From JBFLVT01 sp036804525 (lineage in GTDB: Bacteria; Bacillota; Desulfotomaculia; Desulfotomaculales; JASEER01): a DNA stretch of 64,000 bases. Shown here piece by piece: positions 25,962 through 35,382 of the stretch. The notes under the pieces were generated by a model, which worked only from the letters and a program-made list of their open reading frames with translations, did no database searches and was not told the DNA's origin. The stretch lies in NCBI GenBank assembly GCA_036804525.1, contig DAIRSE010000010.1, forward strand, positions 1 to 64,000. The letters run 5' to 3'. Position numbers and translations under genes: made by a program. Every line of letters begins with the position of its first letter. Position 1 is the first letter of the stretch.

Positions 25962-26168
25962 ATGAGTGAGACTCCTGACGTGCTCGGGCTCAAGCTGGAG
26001 GATGCATTGCCTTTGTTGCAGGCTGCGGGGTTTCGTATCATAATTTCCGAAACTGCTCCTCCGCGAGGGCCGGTGAGAGGCGGGTACCGGGTGGTGAAGG
26101 CCGTTTTTGGAGACAAGGATGTAGAGCTTATTGTTGCCAGGCAGGGATGGGATGAGCCGGAACAATAA
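25962..26168 (+). CDS. Single-domain PASTA-like protein
   Basis: A 68-residue protein that is essentially one PASTA-like domain: PDVLGLKLEDALPLLQAAGF resembles the VPDVVGxxxxEAxxxLxxAG core of PASTA repeats, followed by a beta-rich half. PASTA repeats usually occur in series on membrane kinases and penicillin-binding proteins; here there is no kinase, transpeptidase, signal peptide or membrane segment. The ATG immediately follows the frr TAG, so translation may depend on termination of frr. Role unknown. Confidence 0.7.
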   Translation: MSETPDVLGLKLEDALPLLQAAGFRIIISETAPPRGPVRGGYRVVKAVFGDKDVELIVARQGWDEPEQ

Positions 26169-26260
26169 AATTGTTTGAGGAGTTTGGCGTCTTTTGGTTT
26201 AAGGGATTTTTTGCACCTGGGGCGCATATCTTGGCCGCAGGAGACCGCTAGGGGAATGGC

Positions 26261-26288
26261 AGCCTCCCACCTTCGGGGGGCTTTCTTA
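26261..26288 (+). terminator. Possible terminator before uppS
   Basis: AGCCTCCC pairs with GGGGGGCT (one G-U) around ACCTTC, followed by TTCTTAT. The T tract is interrupted, so strength is uncertain. Confidence 0.45.
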
Positions 26289-26313
26289 TAGGAGGGTGTT
26301 GGAGGGCCGATGG

Positions 26314-27078
26314 ATGGGTAGCAAAGATAACAAGAGCGACACCCGTAAGGTAGCCCTTGATCTGGGCTTGGATCCGGACAAACTGCCGCGGCACGTGGCC
26401 GTTATTATGGATGGCAACGGGCGATGGGCGCAGCAGAGGGGCCTTGAGCGCTCGGCGGGTCACCGGGCGGGGGCCGAATCCCTGCGCGACATCGTCAAGT
26501 TCTGCGGTGAAATAGGCATTCCCTACCTGACGGCGTACGCTTTTTCTACGGAGAACTGGAAGCGTCCCAAAGACGAAGTCGACGAACTTATGAGCCTCCT
26601 TGTCGATTACTTGTACAATGAGATAGAAGAACTTAACGCCAACGGGGTTAAGATACGAGGAATAGGCAGGATCGAGAGGCTGCCCGCAGAAGCCAGGATT
26701 GCACTGGCCGCGGCCGAAAGCGAAACGGCGGACAACACGCGCCTGACGCTGCTCTTGGCGCTGAATTACGGGGGGCGGAGCGAACTGGTGGATGCCGCCC
26801 GGGCTTTTGCCGCCGACGTCGCCAGCGGCAGGCGCAGGGCAGAGGATTTGAACGAAGAGGAGTTCGAGCTATACCTTTATACCAACGGTATACCGGATCC
26901 TGACCTGTTGATCAGGCCGGGGGGCGACTACCGGATTTCGAACTTCCTCCTATGGCAGCTGGCCTATACCGAATTCTGGATCACGCCTGTACTGTGGCCC
27001 GATTTCCACCGCGAGCATTTTATTGTGGGGCTGAAGGAGTATCAACGCCGCGAACGCAGGTATGGAGGCCTGGGCTAG
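26314..27078 (+). CDS. uppS: Undecaprenyl diphosphate synthase
   Basis: A 254-residue cis-prenyltransferase that makes the C55 carrier for peptidoglycan. VAVIMDGNGRWAQQRG carries the catalytic Asp; LTAYAFSTENWKRP and DLLIRPGGDYRISNFLLWQ are the other conserved regions. The ATG at 26314 with GGAGG is preferred to a TTG six codons earlier whose site is only 3 nt away. cdsA starts in its stop codon. Confidence 0.97.
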   Translation: MGSKDNKSDTRKVALDLGLDPDKLPRHVAVIMDGNGRWAQQRGLERSAGHRAGAESLRDIVKFCGEIGIPYLTAYAFSTENWKRPKDEVDELMSLLVDYLYNEIEELNANGVKIRGIGRIERLPAEARIALAAAESETADNTRLTLLLALNYGGRSELVDAARAFAADVASGRRRAEDLNEEEFELYLYTNGIPDPDLLIRPGGDYRISNFLLWQLAYTEFWITPVLWPDFHREHFIVGLKEYQRRERRYGGLG

Positions 27079-27866
27079 TGCTTAGAGCAAGGGTTTTAAC
27101 GGCTGTCGTGGGCGCTCCGTTGATTCTGAGCGCCGCTTGGCTGGGAGGAGTGCCGCTGCTGACCGTTGTGGCCGTTCTCGTGCTCCTCGCCGCCGGAGAA
27201 CTGGCCGGATTGGTCAGGAGCCAGGGCCCGCACCGGGGTTTGGCCATTGCCGGGGCATTGACGCTGGTAGGAGCGGCATACCTTCTGGAAGAGGCTTATC
27301 CGGGTCCGGCGATCACCCTTGTTACCGTGTTGTTTCTGGTTGTTTTCACTGTCGCTTATCCTAGGATCAGCCCTTCGTCGCTGTGTGCGACCCTGTTCGT
27401 GGCTCTCTACGCCAGTTTACTGGTCTACGCGTACCTGTTAAGGGTCCTGCCCGGCGGCCCGGGATTTCTGCTTCTGGCCCTGACGGGGACCTGGGCTTTT
27501 GATACATTCGGTTATTTTGTCGGGGTCAGTGTAGGTCGAATTCGGATCACGCCGCATCTGAGCCCGAAGAAAAGCCTTGAAGGCTTGCTTGGCGGTCTGG
27601 CGGGCGCCGTACTGGCGGCCTACGCCTTTGCCCTGATTACCGGCGCGGTTCCGCTCGGGCTTGTTTTGCTCCTGGGACTGCTTATAGGGGTTGCGGCCCA
27701 GCTTGGCGACCTTGTCGTTTCCGCGCTGAAACGCTTTGCCGATGTCAAGGACGCCGGCAGCCTGCTCCCGGGTCACGGGGGCGTCTTGGACCGCTTTGAC
27801 AGCTTTCTGCTGACGGCACCTGTTGTTTACTACTTAGTTCAGGTATTTGGAGTGAGTTTGCCGTGA
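27078..27866 (+). CDS. cdsA: Phosphatidate cytidylyltransferase
   Basis: A 262-residue integral membrane enzyme that makes CDP-diacylglycerol, the phospholipid branch point. It has about seven hydrophobic segments and the C-terminal signature LKRFADVKDAGSLLPGHGG followed by VLDRFDSF. The GTG at 27078 overlaps the last base of uppS. Its stop overlaps the next gene's GTG. Confidence 0.95.
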   Translation: MLRARVLTAVVGAPLILSAAWLGGVPLLTVVAVLVLLAAGELAGLVRSQGPHRGLAIAGALTLVGAAYLLEEAYPGPAITLVTVLFLVVFTVAYPRISPSSLCATLFVALYASLLVYAYLLRVLPGGPGFLLLALTGTWAFDTFGYFVGVSVGRIRITPHLSPKKSLEGLLGGLAGAVLAAYAFALITGAVPLGLVLLLGLLIGVAAQLGDLVVSALKRFADVKDAGSLLPGHGGVLDRFDSFLLTAPVVYYLVQVFGVSLP

Positions 27867-28939
27867 GTGACGTTTCACCGCGAGTCAAGCGCCTTGTCTG
27901 GCATACCGGTGCTTTGCTGTTAACAACGGCCACGCTGGTGGTTCTCTATTACGTGGGCCGTTTCTTGCTGCCGGTCTTGCTGCCTTTCCTGTTGGCGCTC
28001 CTGATAAGCCTTTTCATTGAACCGCTTGTCAGGCTGCTGGAGAGGCGTGCCAAATTTCCCCGGGGATTGGCTGTTCTAGCGTCAATCTTTTTCATCATCG
28101 CCGTGGTTGGTTTCGCTGTCGCCCTGGGGACGGCACAGCTCGTCAACGAATTGATCATTCTTTCCCGCACGTCCGCCGACAGTATCCGCGCCCTGCAAGG
28201 CACGATCGAAAACCTGGTGGATAAAGTCGTCACGGTTTATGTCAACCTGCCCCCTGAGGCCGTCAGTTACATCGACCAGGCTATCAACGAAATCGGCCGG
28301 CTGCTCCAGACGGGCCTCAACACGGCGCTGAACGTCACTTTGGGCTTTTTCTCCGGGTTACCGGGGGCTTTCTTTATCGCCCTGGTGACACTGCTGGCAA
28401 CCTACTTCTTCAGCCGGGACATGCGTGCCATCCGGGATTCCTGGGTTCGTTTATTGCCCGGGCACTACGGGGAAGGAACCATCGAGGTGGGACGCGAGGC
28501 TTTCAAGGCTTTCCGAGCCTACCTGCGGGCCCAACTCGTGCTGGTCAGTATCACTACTGTGGTTACGATTACCGGCCTGGCGGTTATCGGTTCGCCTTAC
28601 GCCGTCAGCCTCGGTTTGCTGACCGGATTCTTCGATCTTATACCGGTGCTGGGTCCAAGCACCGTTTTCATTCCGTGGATCATCTACGTGCTCTTTACCG
28701 GTCCCCTGATTTTCGCCGTTAAGCTAGCTGTCGTTTACGCCGTCGTTCTCGTCTTGCGGCAGCTCCTGGAAGCCAAGGTTATTGCTACCAGCCTGGGGGT
28801 ACACCCGCTGGCTGTTTTAGCCGGAATGTTTATAGGACTGAAAGTTCTAGGCGTCGCCGGCCTGGTCCTTGGGCCGGTAATCATCATTATTGTCCAGGCT
28901 GCTGTTAAGGCAGGACTGACCTCAGTAAAAACAAGGTAG
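27863..28939 (+). CDS. AI-2E/YtvI-family membrane protein
   Basis: A 358-residue polytopic membrane protein of the AI-2E transporter superfamily, closest in style to the sporulation protein YtvI. It has paired N-terminal hydrophobic segments, a central amphipathic region (about 95-160) and a C-terminal block with GFFDLIPVLGPSTVFIPW and the terminal hairpin VLGPVIIIIVQA. Its transported substrate is unknown. The GTG start overlaps the cdsA stop. Being in the uppS-cdsA-dxr-rseP operon suggests an envelope role. Confidence 0.82.
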   Translation: MSDVSPRVKRLVWHTGALLLTTATLVVLYYVGRFLLPVLLPFLLALLISLFIEPLVRLLERRAKFPRGLAVLASIFFIIAVVGFAVALGTAQLVNELIILSRTSADSIRALQGTIENLVDKVVTVYVNLPPEAVSYIDQAINEIGRLLQTGLNTALNVTLGFFSGLPGAFFIALVTLLATYFFSRDMRAIRDSWVRLLPGHYGEGTIEVGREAFKAFRAYLRAQLVLVSITTVVTITGLAVIGSPYAVSLGLLTGFFDLIPVLGPSTVFIPWIIYVLFTGPLIFAVKLAVVYAVVLVLRQLLEAKVIATSLGVHPLAVLAGMFIGLKVLGVAGLVLGPVIIIIVQAAVKAGLTSVKTR

Positions 28940-28950
28940 GATAATAAGCA

Positions 28951-30117
28951 ATGGAAAAAAAGAAAAGAATAAGCATCCTCGGCAGTACGGGGTCCATCGG
29001 GCGCCAAAGCCTTGACGTGGTGGCGCGGCACCGGGAAGAATTAGAGGTTGTCGGACTGGCCGCAGGGCGGAACTGGCCGCTCCTCCTCGAACAGGCACGG
29101 GAGTTTTGTCCACGGGTGGTCGCGGTCACAGATGCCGGTGACGCCAAGCGCATCAAGGGAGAGCTTCCGCCGGGCACGGAAGTCTTCTGGGGACCTGACG
29201 GCTTGAATGCGGTGGCCACTGTTCCCGAGGCGGATACCGTCCTGGCTGCCCTTACCGGTACCGTAGGCCTCATCCCGGTGATGCGGGCTATAGAAGCGCG
29301 GAAACACATCGCTCTCGCCAACAAGGAAACGCTGGTCGCCGCCGGCGCCCTGGTTACTGAGGCCGTCAAAAGGAAGGGTGTCAAGCTTTTGCCTGTGGAC
29401 AGCGAGCATTCCGCGGTCTGGCAGTGTATTGAGGGCAGGGAAGATGAGGTAACCACCGTCATCCTTACCGCTTCGGGGGGCCCATTCCGGGGGGCTGGCT
29501 TGAATAGGCTTTCAAGCGTTACACCTGCGGAGGCCCTTAAGCACCCCACTTGGCAAATGGGGGCTAAGATCACCATTGATTCGGCAACCTTAATGAACAA
29601 GGGTCTCGAAGTTATCGAAGCCAGGTGGCTGTTCGGCGTGGATTATGATAACATCAAGGTGGTCATCCACCCCCAGAGTATAGTGCACGGGATGGTTGAG
29701 CTGAGGGACGGGACGGTCATAGCATGTCTTTCGCAGACAGACATGCGGCTGCCCATCCAGTATGCTCTAACCTATCCTGAAAGAAAACCCAGTATGGTGA
29801 ACCGGCTTAATTTCGGCGAATTGGGGCAGCTGACTTTCGAAGCGCCTGATACCCAACGCTTTCTGTGCTTGAGTCTTGCTTATGACGCCGGCCGGACAGG
29901 CGGCACGATGCCCTGCGTGATGAATGCCGCCAACGAGGTGGCCGTTCAGGCTTTTCTCGGCAGAGGCTTAAGTTTTTTGGGCATCCCGGAGGTTGTGGCC
30001 AGGGTGATGGAAGCCCATGCCGCCGTCTCGGCGCCCTCCCTTGAAGAGATTCTTGAGGCCGACCGTTGGGCTCGCGAGCAAGCCGGTCTCATTGTGGCAG
30101 AGGTGGGAAATAGGTGA
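28951..30117 (+). CDS. dxr: 1-deoxy-D-xylulose-5-phosphate reductoisomerase
   Basis: A 388-residue MEP-pathway enzyme that turns DXP into MEP with NADPH. The NADPH motif ILGSTGSIGRQSLDVV opens it; the catalytic region includes LANKETLVAAG, PVDSEHSAVWQ, TASGGPFRG and IDSATLMNKGLEVIEA. A purine-rich AAGGTAGGAT precedes the ATG. rseP begins inside its stop. Confidence 0.97.
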   Translation: MEKKKRISILGSTGSIGRQSLDVVARHREELEVVGLAAGRNWPLLLEQAREFCPRVVAVTDAGDAKRIKGELPPGTEVFWGPDGLNAVATVPEADTVLAALTGTVGLIPVMRAIEARKHIALANKETLVAAGALVTEAVKRKGVKLLPVDSEHSAVWQCIEGREDEVTTVILTASGGPFRGAGLNRLSSVTPAEALKHPTWQMGAKITIDSATLMNKGLEVIEARWLFGVDYDNIKVVIHPQSIVHGMVELRDGTVIACLSQTDMRLPIQYALTYPERKPSMVNRLNFGELGQLTFEAPDTQRFLCLSLAYDAGRTGGTMPCVMNAANEVAVQAFLGRGLSFLGIPEVVARVMEAHAAVSAPSLEEILEADRWAREQAGLIVAEVGNR

Positions 30118-31133
30118 CAACTTTTCTGGCAGCCGTATTTGTTTTCGGACTCCTGATTTTCTTCCACGAACTGGGACACTTCTTTGCCGCCAAAAGCGCG
30201 GGCATCAAGGTCTTTGAGTTTGCCATCGGGTTCGGCCCCAAGCTCGCCGCCGTGACCAGGGGCGAGACGACTTACTCCCTGCGCGCCTTTCCCTTGGGAG
30301 GCTTTGTGCGTTTTGCCGGTCTGGACCCCAAGGATGAGGAGGTTGAGCAGGGCCGTAGTTTTAAGGATAAATCGGTATTGCAGCGCATCGGGGTGATCTT
30401 TGCCGGGCCCTTTATGAACTTCTTCTTGTCTGCCCTACTGCTGCTTGCCGTTTTTATGGTGCAGGGAGTGCCTATGCCCACCACCACGGTCCTGGATGTC
30501 GTGCCGAACCGCCCTGCGGCTGAGGCTGGAATAGTAAAGGGCGACCGTATCATCGCTGTCAACGGCCATCGCGTAGACGAGTGGAAGACCCTGGTAGCCC
30601 AGATCGACGCCAATGCGGGCAGGGAGATGACCATCACCGTTGAGCGCGGGAGCGAACGTTTCGACGTCCGCCTCATACCCGATGAGGTGGAAGGCAAAGG
30701 CAAGATCGGGATTTATCCCACATTTGAAAACCGGCAGGTCGGCCTGATCGGCAGTGCCGTGGCCGGGGCTCAGTGGACCTGGCGGTGGCTGGTTATGATT
30801 GTAGGCTTTCTCGGCCAGATGATCTTCCAGCAGGCTCCCGTCGATGTCGGGGGCCCGGTGCGGATAGTGTCGGAAATCGGGACAGTGGCCACACAATTCG
30901 GTTTCATCGCCCTCTTACGGATGGCCGCATTCTTAAGCATCAATATCGGGCTTTTTAACCTCTTTCCGATTCCCGCCCTGGACGGCAGCAGGATCCTCTT
31001 CCTGCTCTGGGAAGGCCTTACCGGGAGGCCCATCAACCCGGAGAAGGAGAGCTTTATTCACCTTGTGGGCTTCGGCTTGCTGTTGGCGCTGATGGTGGTG
31101 GTGACTTATAGGGACATCATCGAGCTTTTCTAG
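30114..31133 (+). CDS. rseP: RIP metalloprotease RseP
   Basis: A 339-residue site-2-type membrane protease. The zinc motif HELGH lies in the first helix (about residues 18-22), a PDZ domain spans about 115-195, and the second zinc/active-site loop NLFPIPALDGSR is near the C-terminus. In Gram-positives this enzyme cleaves anti-sigma factors and signal-peptide remnants. The GTG overlaps the dxr stop (GTGA). ispG follows 1 nt after the stop. Confidence 0.95.
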   Translation: MTTFLAAVFVFGLLIFFHELGHFFAAKSAGIKVFEFAIGFGPKLAAVTRGETTYSLRAFPLGGFVRFAGLDPKDEEVEQGRSFKDKSVLQRIGVIFAGPFMNFFLSALLLLAVFMVQGVPMPTTTVLDVVPNRPAAEAGIVKGDRIIAVNGHRVDEWKTLVAQIDANAGREMTITVERGSERFDVRLIPDEVEGKGKIGIYPTFENRQVGLIGSAVAGAQWTWRWLVMIVGFLGQMIFQQAPVDVGGPVRIVSEIGTVATQFGFIALLRMAAFLSINIGLFNLFPIPALDGSRILFLLWEGLTGRPINPEKESFIHLVGFGLLLALMVVVTYRDIIELF

Positions 31134-31134
31134 G

Positions 31135-32181
31135 ATGCCCAGGAGGAAGACGCGCCCCGTTTATATCGGGAACGTCCAGGTGGGCGGGGATGCACCGGTA
31201 TCGGTCCAGTCGATGACCAACACCGATACGCGAGACGTTGAGGCTACCGTGGCGCAAATTCGGGAACTGGCCGACGTAGGCTGTGAAATCGTGCGTCTGG
31301 CCGTACCGCACCGGGAAGCGGCGGAAGCGCTCACCGCCATACGAAAGAAGGTATCGGTGCCGCTGGTGGCCGACATCCACTTCGATCACCGCCTGGCCCT
31401 CGCGGCCATCGAGGCCGGGGTCGACGGGCTGCGCATCAATCCGGGCAACATCGGGGGGCGCGCCAAGGTCAAGGCGGTGGTTGATGCCGCACGCGACCGC
31501 GGGATCCCCATCCGCATCGGTGTTAATGCGGGTTCGCTGGACAAGCGTTTGCTGGAGAAGCACGGGCTTACGCCCGAGGCCATGGTTGCCAGCGCGCTCG
31601 AACACATCCGCATTCTCGAGGACCTTAACTACACGGCTATCAAGGTTTCACTCAAGGCCAGCGACGTTCCGCTTATGATTGAAGCCTACCGCCAGCTGGC
31701 CACCCAAGTGGACTACCCTTTCCATATCGGGGTCACTGAAGCGGGTACCATGCGCGGAGGGCTTGTCAAGTCTGCCGTGGGCATCGGGATCTTGCTCGCG
31801 GAAGGAATCGGGGACACAATACGCGTGTCGTTGACCGCCCCGCCGCGACACGAGGTGTGGGCGGGCTATGAGATTCTGAAGACCCTCGGGCTGCGGCGCA
31901 GGGGCGTTGAATTCGTGTCTTGCCCGACCTGCGGCCGGACCCAGATCGACGTCATCCGCATCGCCGCCGAGGTGGAGGACAGGCTCCAGGCGGTGACGAA
32001 ACCGATCAAGGTGGCCGTGATGGGCTGTGTGGTTAACGGCCCGGGCGAGGCCAGAGAGGCCGACGTCGGTATCGCCGGCGGCAAGGGCATGGGGCTTCTC
32101 TTCCGCAAAGGCCAGATCATCGGCACGGTACCTGAAGACCGGATGATCGAGGCGCTGATGGCGGAAATTGAAAAGCTTTAG
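31135..32181 (+). CDS. ispG: (E)-4-hydroxy-3-methylbut-2-enyl-diphosphate synthase
   Basis: A 348-residue [4Fe-4S] enzyme of the MEP pathway. TIM-barrel blocks VSVQSMTNTDT, VADIHFDHRLAL and LRINPGNIGG are present; the cluster cysteines are in SCPTCGRT and VMGCVVNGPGE near the C-terminus. It follows rseP by one base and has no clear Shine-Dalgarno of its own, suggesting translational coupling. Confidence 0.97.
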   Translation: MPRRKTRPVYIGNVQVGGDAPVSVQSMTNTDTRDVEATVAQIRELADVGCEIVRLAVPHREAAEALTAIRKKVSVPLVADIHFDHRLALAAIEAGVDGLRINPGNIGGRAKVKAVVDAARDRGIPIRIGVNAGSLDKRLLEKHGLTPEAMVASALEHIRILEDLNYTAIKVSLKASDVPLMIEAYRQLATQVDYPFHIGVTEAGTMRGGLVKSAVGIGILLAEGIGDTIRVSLTAPPRHEVWAGYEILKTLGLRRRGVEFVSCPTCGRTQIDVIRIAAEVEDRLQAVTKPIKVAVMGCVVNGPGEAREADVGIAGGKGMGLLFRKGQIIGTVPEDRMIEALMAEIEKL

Positions 32182-32222
32182 CTATTAAGGTAGCAAGAGT
32201 TTCATAAGGAAGGTGATCAGCT

Positions 32223-33920
32223 TTGCGCGCGTCTGAATACTTTATCCCCACTTTACGCGAGACACCGGCCGAGGCCGAGATTGTCAGCCACCAGTTGTTG
32301 CTGCGGGCGGGCTTTATCCGGAAAGTGGCGGCTGGGGTGTATACCCTGCTCCCCCTGGCGCACAGGGTGATCAGCAAGATCATCGCCATCATCCGCGAGG
32401 AGATGGACGCCAAGGGCGGGCAGGAGCTGCTCATGCCGATCATCCAGCCCGCCGAACTCTGGTTGCGCTCCGGGCGCTGGGACGTTTACGGCCCCGAACT
32501 GATGCGGCTGAAGGACAGGCACGGGCGTGACTTTGCCCTGGGTCCCACGCACGAGGAGCTGATCACTGAGCTGGTGAACAACGATGTCCGGTCGTACAAG
32601 CAGCTGCCTCTCCTCCTTTACCAGATCCAGAACAAGTACCGCGACGAGCGGAGACCCCGTTTCGGGCTGATGCGCGGGCGTGAGTTTATTATGAAGGACC
32701 TGTACTCCTTCGACCGCGACGAGCAGGGACTCGACGTCAGCTACCGCAAGATGTATGACGCCTACAGCAGGGTTTTCAAGCGCTGCGGCCTCGTCTTTCG
32801 CCCGGTGCTGGCGGATTCCGGGGCCATAGGCGGGGGCTACAGCCACGAGTTTATGGTCCTGGCGGCTTCCGGCGAAGCGACTGTCATCTATTGCCCCAAC
32901 GAGGAATGCGGTTATGCCGCCAACGACGAGAAAGCCGTCAGCCAATCCGAAGCCGTTGATTACGGGTCTCCCCAGGCCCTGGAGGAGGTTGCCACCCCCG
33001 GAACCCGGACGGTGGCCGAGGTCGCGTCGTTCCTCGGCGTGGACCCCGGGCAGGTGCTCAAGACCTTGTTCTATGAAACCGACAGGGATCTCGTGGCCGC
33101 CGTTGTGCGGGGCAACCGTGAGGTTAATGAAATCAAGCTGCTCAACGCCGTAGGCGCTATTCGTCTGGAACTTGCCAGCCAGGAGATCATTGAGAGGGTC
33201 ACCGGCGCTCCCGTCGGGTTTAGCGGCCCGGTAGGCTTAAAGGACGTCACCATCGTGGTGGATGAAGAGGTCACCCGCGGAACCAACTTTGTGGCTGGGG
33301 CCAACAAAGCGGATGCCCATTTAATCAACGTCAATCCGGGAAGGGACTTCACCCCGCACCTGGTTACCGACCTGCGCCTGGTGGGGGCCGGGGAGATCTG
33401 CGTCAACTGCGGGGCCAAGCTGGAATCGGCCAGGGGTATTGAGGTGGGCCAGGTCTTCAAACTCGGGGATAAGTACTCCAAAGTCATGAATGCCACCTTT
33501 TTGGACGAGGACGGTCAGGAAAAGCATTTCGTGATGGGTTGTTACGGTATCGGCGTGACACGCACCATGGCGGCGGCTGTGGAACAGAACTACGATGAAG
33601 ACGGCATTATCTGGCCCGCGGCCATTGCCCCCTTTCATGTTGTAGTTGTTCCGGTCAATGTCAAGGAAAAGGCGCAGCTGGAGCTAGCCGAGAGGATCTA
33701 CAAGAACCTGTGGTCGGCCGGGATAGAAGCCTTGCTCGACGACAGGAGCGAGCGGCCTGGCGTTAAGTTTAAGGACGCCGACCTTGTCGGGTATCCTCTA
33801 AGGATAACCGTCGGCAAGACGGCTGTTTGGGGGCGCGTCGAAGTAATGAAGAGGGCGACGAGGGAGACCATAATCGTAGATGAGGCCGAGGTAGTGGAAA
33901 CGGTACGCTCGCTGTTGTAG
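32223..33920 (+). CDS. proS: Prolyl-tRNA synthetase
   Basis: A 565-residue class II synthetase of the bacterial type. N-terminal LLLRAGFIRKVAAGVYTLLPLAHRV, LGPTHEELITEL and the PRFGLMRGREFIMKDLYSF motif are followed by the YbaK-like editing insertion (about 230-390), then GCYGIGVTRTMAAAVEQ and the anticodon-binding domain. The TTG at 32223 has AAGGTGA upstream. No T-box leader is possible, as only 41 nt separate it from ispG. Confidence 0.97.
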   Translation: MRASEYFIPTLRETPAEAEIVSHQLLLRAGFIRKVAAGVYTLLPLAHRVISKIIAIIREEMDAKGGQELLMPIIQPAELWLRSGRWDVYGPELMRLKDRHGRDFALGPTHEELITELVNNDVRSYKQLPLLLYQIQNKYRDERRPRFGLMRGREFIMKDLYSFDRDEQGLDVSYRKMYDAYSRVFKRCGLVFRPVLADSGAIGGGYSHEFMVLAASGEATVIYCPNEECGYAANDEKAVSQSEAVDYGSPQALEEVATPGTRTVAEVASFLGVDPGQVLKTLFYETDRDLVAAVVRGNREVNEIKLLNAVGAIRLELASQEIIERVTGAPVGFSGPVGLKDVTIVVDEEVTRGTNFVAGANKADAHLINVNPGRDFTPHLVTDLRLVGAGEICVNCGAKLESARGIEVGQVFKLGDKYSKVMNATFLDEDGQEKHFVMGCYGIGVTRTMAAAVEQNYDEDGIIWPAAIAPFHVVVVPVNVKEKAQLELAERIYKNLWSAGIEALLDDRSERPGVKFKDADLVGYPLRITVGKTAVWGRVEVMKRATRETIIVDEAEVVETVRSLL

Positions 33921-34005
33921 TGCATTGCGTGAACCGTTGTACGGCTGTTTTCCTCTGGATATACAGAAAGAGGCTGAAAGGTGAATAAAATAGTATAATG
34001 AGACT

Positions 34006-35355
34006 ATGAAAACGTTTAGGCTCATCCTTACACATGTTCAAGGTTCTGGTGGCGCGCAGTTCTGTGCTGCCCTGTTGTCTGCGCTGCTGCTGGCTGTGGC
34101 TGTTGCTGTTGCTGCTTGGCCGGGCCACGCCGAGAATGCGGACAAGGTCCTGGTCCTGACCATCGACGGGCCCATTGTTCCTGTCGTTGAGCGTTACCTT
34201 GACCGCGGTATCCAGGCCGCCGAGGAAGGCGGCTACCGGGCGTGCATCGTCGAGTTGAATACGCCGGGCGGATTGTATGAAACCACTCAGGACATCGTGC
34301 AGCGGATCCTCGGTGCCGGTGTTCCCGTAGTGGTTTATGTTTCTCCGGCCGGCGGCTGGGCTGCCTCGGCGGGAACCTTCATCACCTTATCGGCCCACGT
34401 CGCGGCTATGGCGCCGGGGAGCCGGATGGGAGCCGCCCACCCGGTCGGCGGGCAGGGGGAAGAGATTCAAGGCGCCCCGGGGGAAAAAATAAGGGAAGAC
34501 GCGGCAGCCTGGGCCCGCAGCCTGGCCGAGCTGAGGGGCAGGGACCCGGCCCGGGCCGAGGCGGCAGTGCTCCAAAGCAAGTCTTATACCGATTCGGAAG
34601 CGCTCAAGTTTAACCTTGTTGAGTATCGGGCCAGTGATCTTAAGGCTTTGCTCCAGGCTATGGATGGGCGGGAGGTAAAGCTGGCAGACGGGCAGGTTCT
34701 CATCTTGCGCACGGCCGAAGCCTCTATCGAACGCCGGGAGGCGGGAACGGTTGAGTGCATCCTTTTAACCGTGTCCAATCCGAATATTGCCTACCTGCTG
34801 CTTTCGCTGGGCATGCTCGGTATACTGGTCGAGATATTCAACCCCGGCATGCTTTTCCCCGGCATCGTCGGCGTCATCTCGCTGTTCTTTTCGCTCTATG
34901 CCCTGGGAACGCTGGAGGCCTCTTGGAGCGGCATAATTTTGATTATTCTCGCCTTCGCTTTCTTTGCCACGGAGCTGTTCGTCGCTTCTTACGGGCTGCT
35001 CACCGCGGCGGGCATAGGTAGCCTGATCGCGGGATCGCTGCTGCTTTTTTCCGAATCCTCCCCCCTGCCTGGCATTAACTGGAGCCTGATAGCCGGCGTG
35101 GCCGTCAGCTTTACAGCCTTTTTTGCCTTTGCCCTGCGGGCGGTTGTAAAGGCCCAGAAGAAACCGGCTGAAACGGGCCTTGAAGGATTGCGCCAAGCCA
35201 CGGGGGTGGTTCTGACCCCTCTCAACCCCAGGGGTGAAATCTTGCTGGAAGGGGAACGCTGGCAGGCCGTCAGCGAGGACGGCTTGATTGACCGCGGGGA
35301 GGAAGTCAGGATTGAGCGTATCGAAGGCCTCAAGGCCTATGTGAAAAGGAAATAG
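34006..35355 (+). CDS. NfeD-family membrane serine protease
   Basis: A 449-residue long-form NfeD protein. A signal-peptide-like N-terminus (about 15-42) leads to a ClpP-like protease domain with NTPGGLYETTQDIVQ, the GGWAASAGTFI serine loop and GSRMGAAHPVGG. About four membrane segments (about 255-375) and a C-terminal OB-like NfeD domain follow. Such proteases cleave slipin-type partners, and a slipin gene follows 27 nt downstream. The binding site is weak; TATAAT-like DNA lies just upstream. Confidence 0.9.
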   Translation: MKTFRLILTHVQGSGGAQFCAALLSALLLAVAVAVAAWPGHAENADKVLVLTIDGPIVPVVERYLDRGIQAAEEGGYRACIVELNTPGGLYETTQDIVQRILGAGVPVVVYVSPAGGWAASAGTFITLSAHVAAMAPGSRMGAAHPVGGQGEEIQGAPGEKIREDAAAWARSLAELRGRDPARAEAAVLQSKSYTDSEALKFNLVEYRASDLKALLQAMDGREVKLADGQVLILRTAEASIERREAGTVECILLTVSNPNIAYLLLSLGMLGILVEIFNPGMLFPGIVGVISLFFSLYALGTLEASWSGIILIILAFAFFATELFVASYGLLTAAGIGSLIAGSLLLFSESSPLPGINWSLIAGVAVSFTAFFAFALRAVVKAQKKPAETGLEGLRQATGVVLTPLNPRGEILLEGERWQAVSEDGLIDRGEEVRIERIEGLKAYVKRK

Positions 35356-35382
35356 CTATCAACTTAAATGGGAGGGATAACT

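Noticed and set aside
32182..32222. Possible T-box leader of proS
   Set aside because: Only 41 nt lie between ispG and proS, too short for a T-box.
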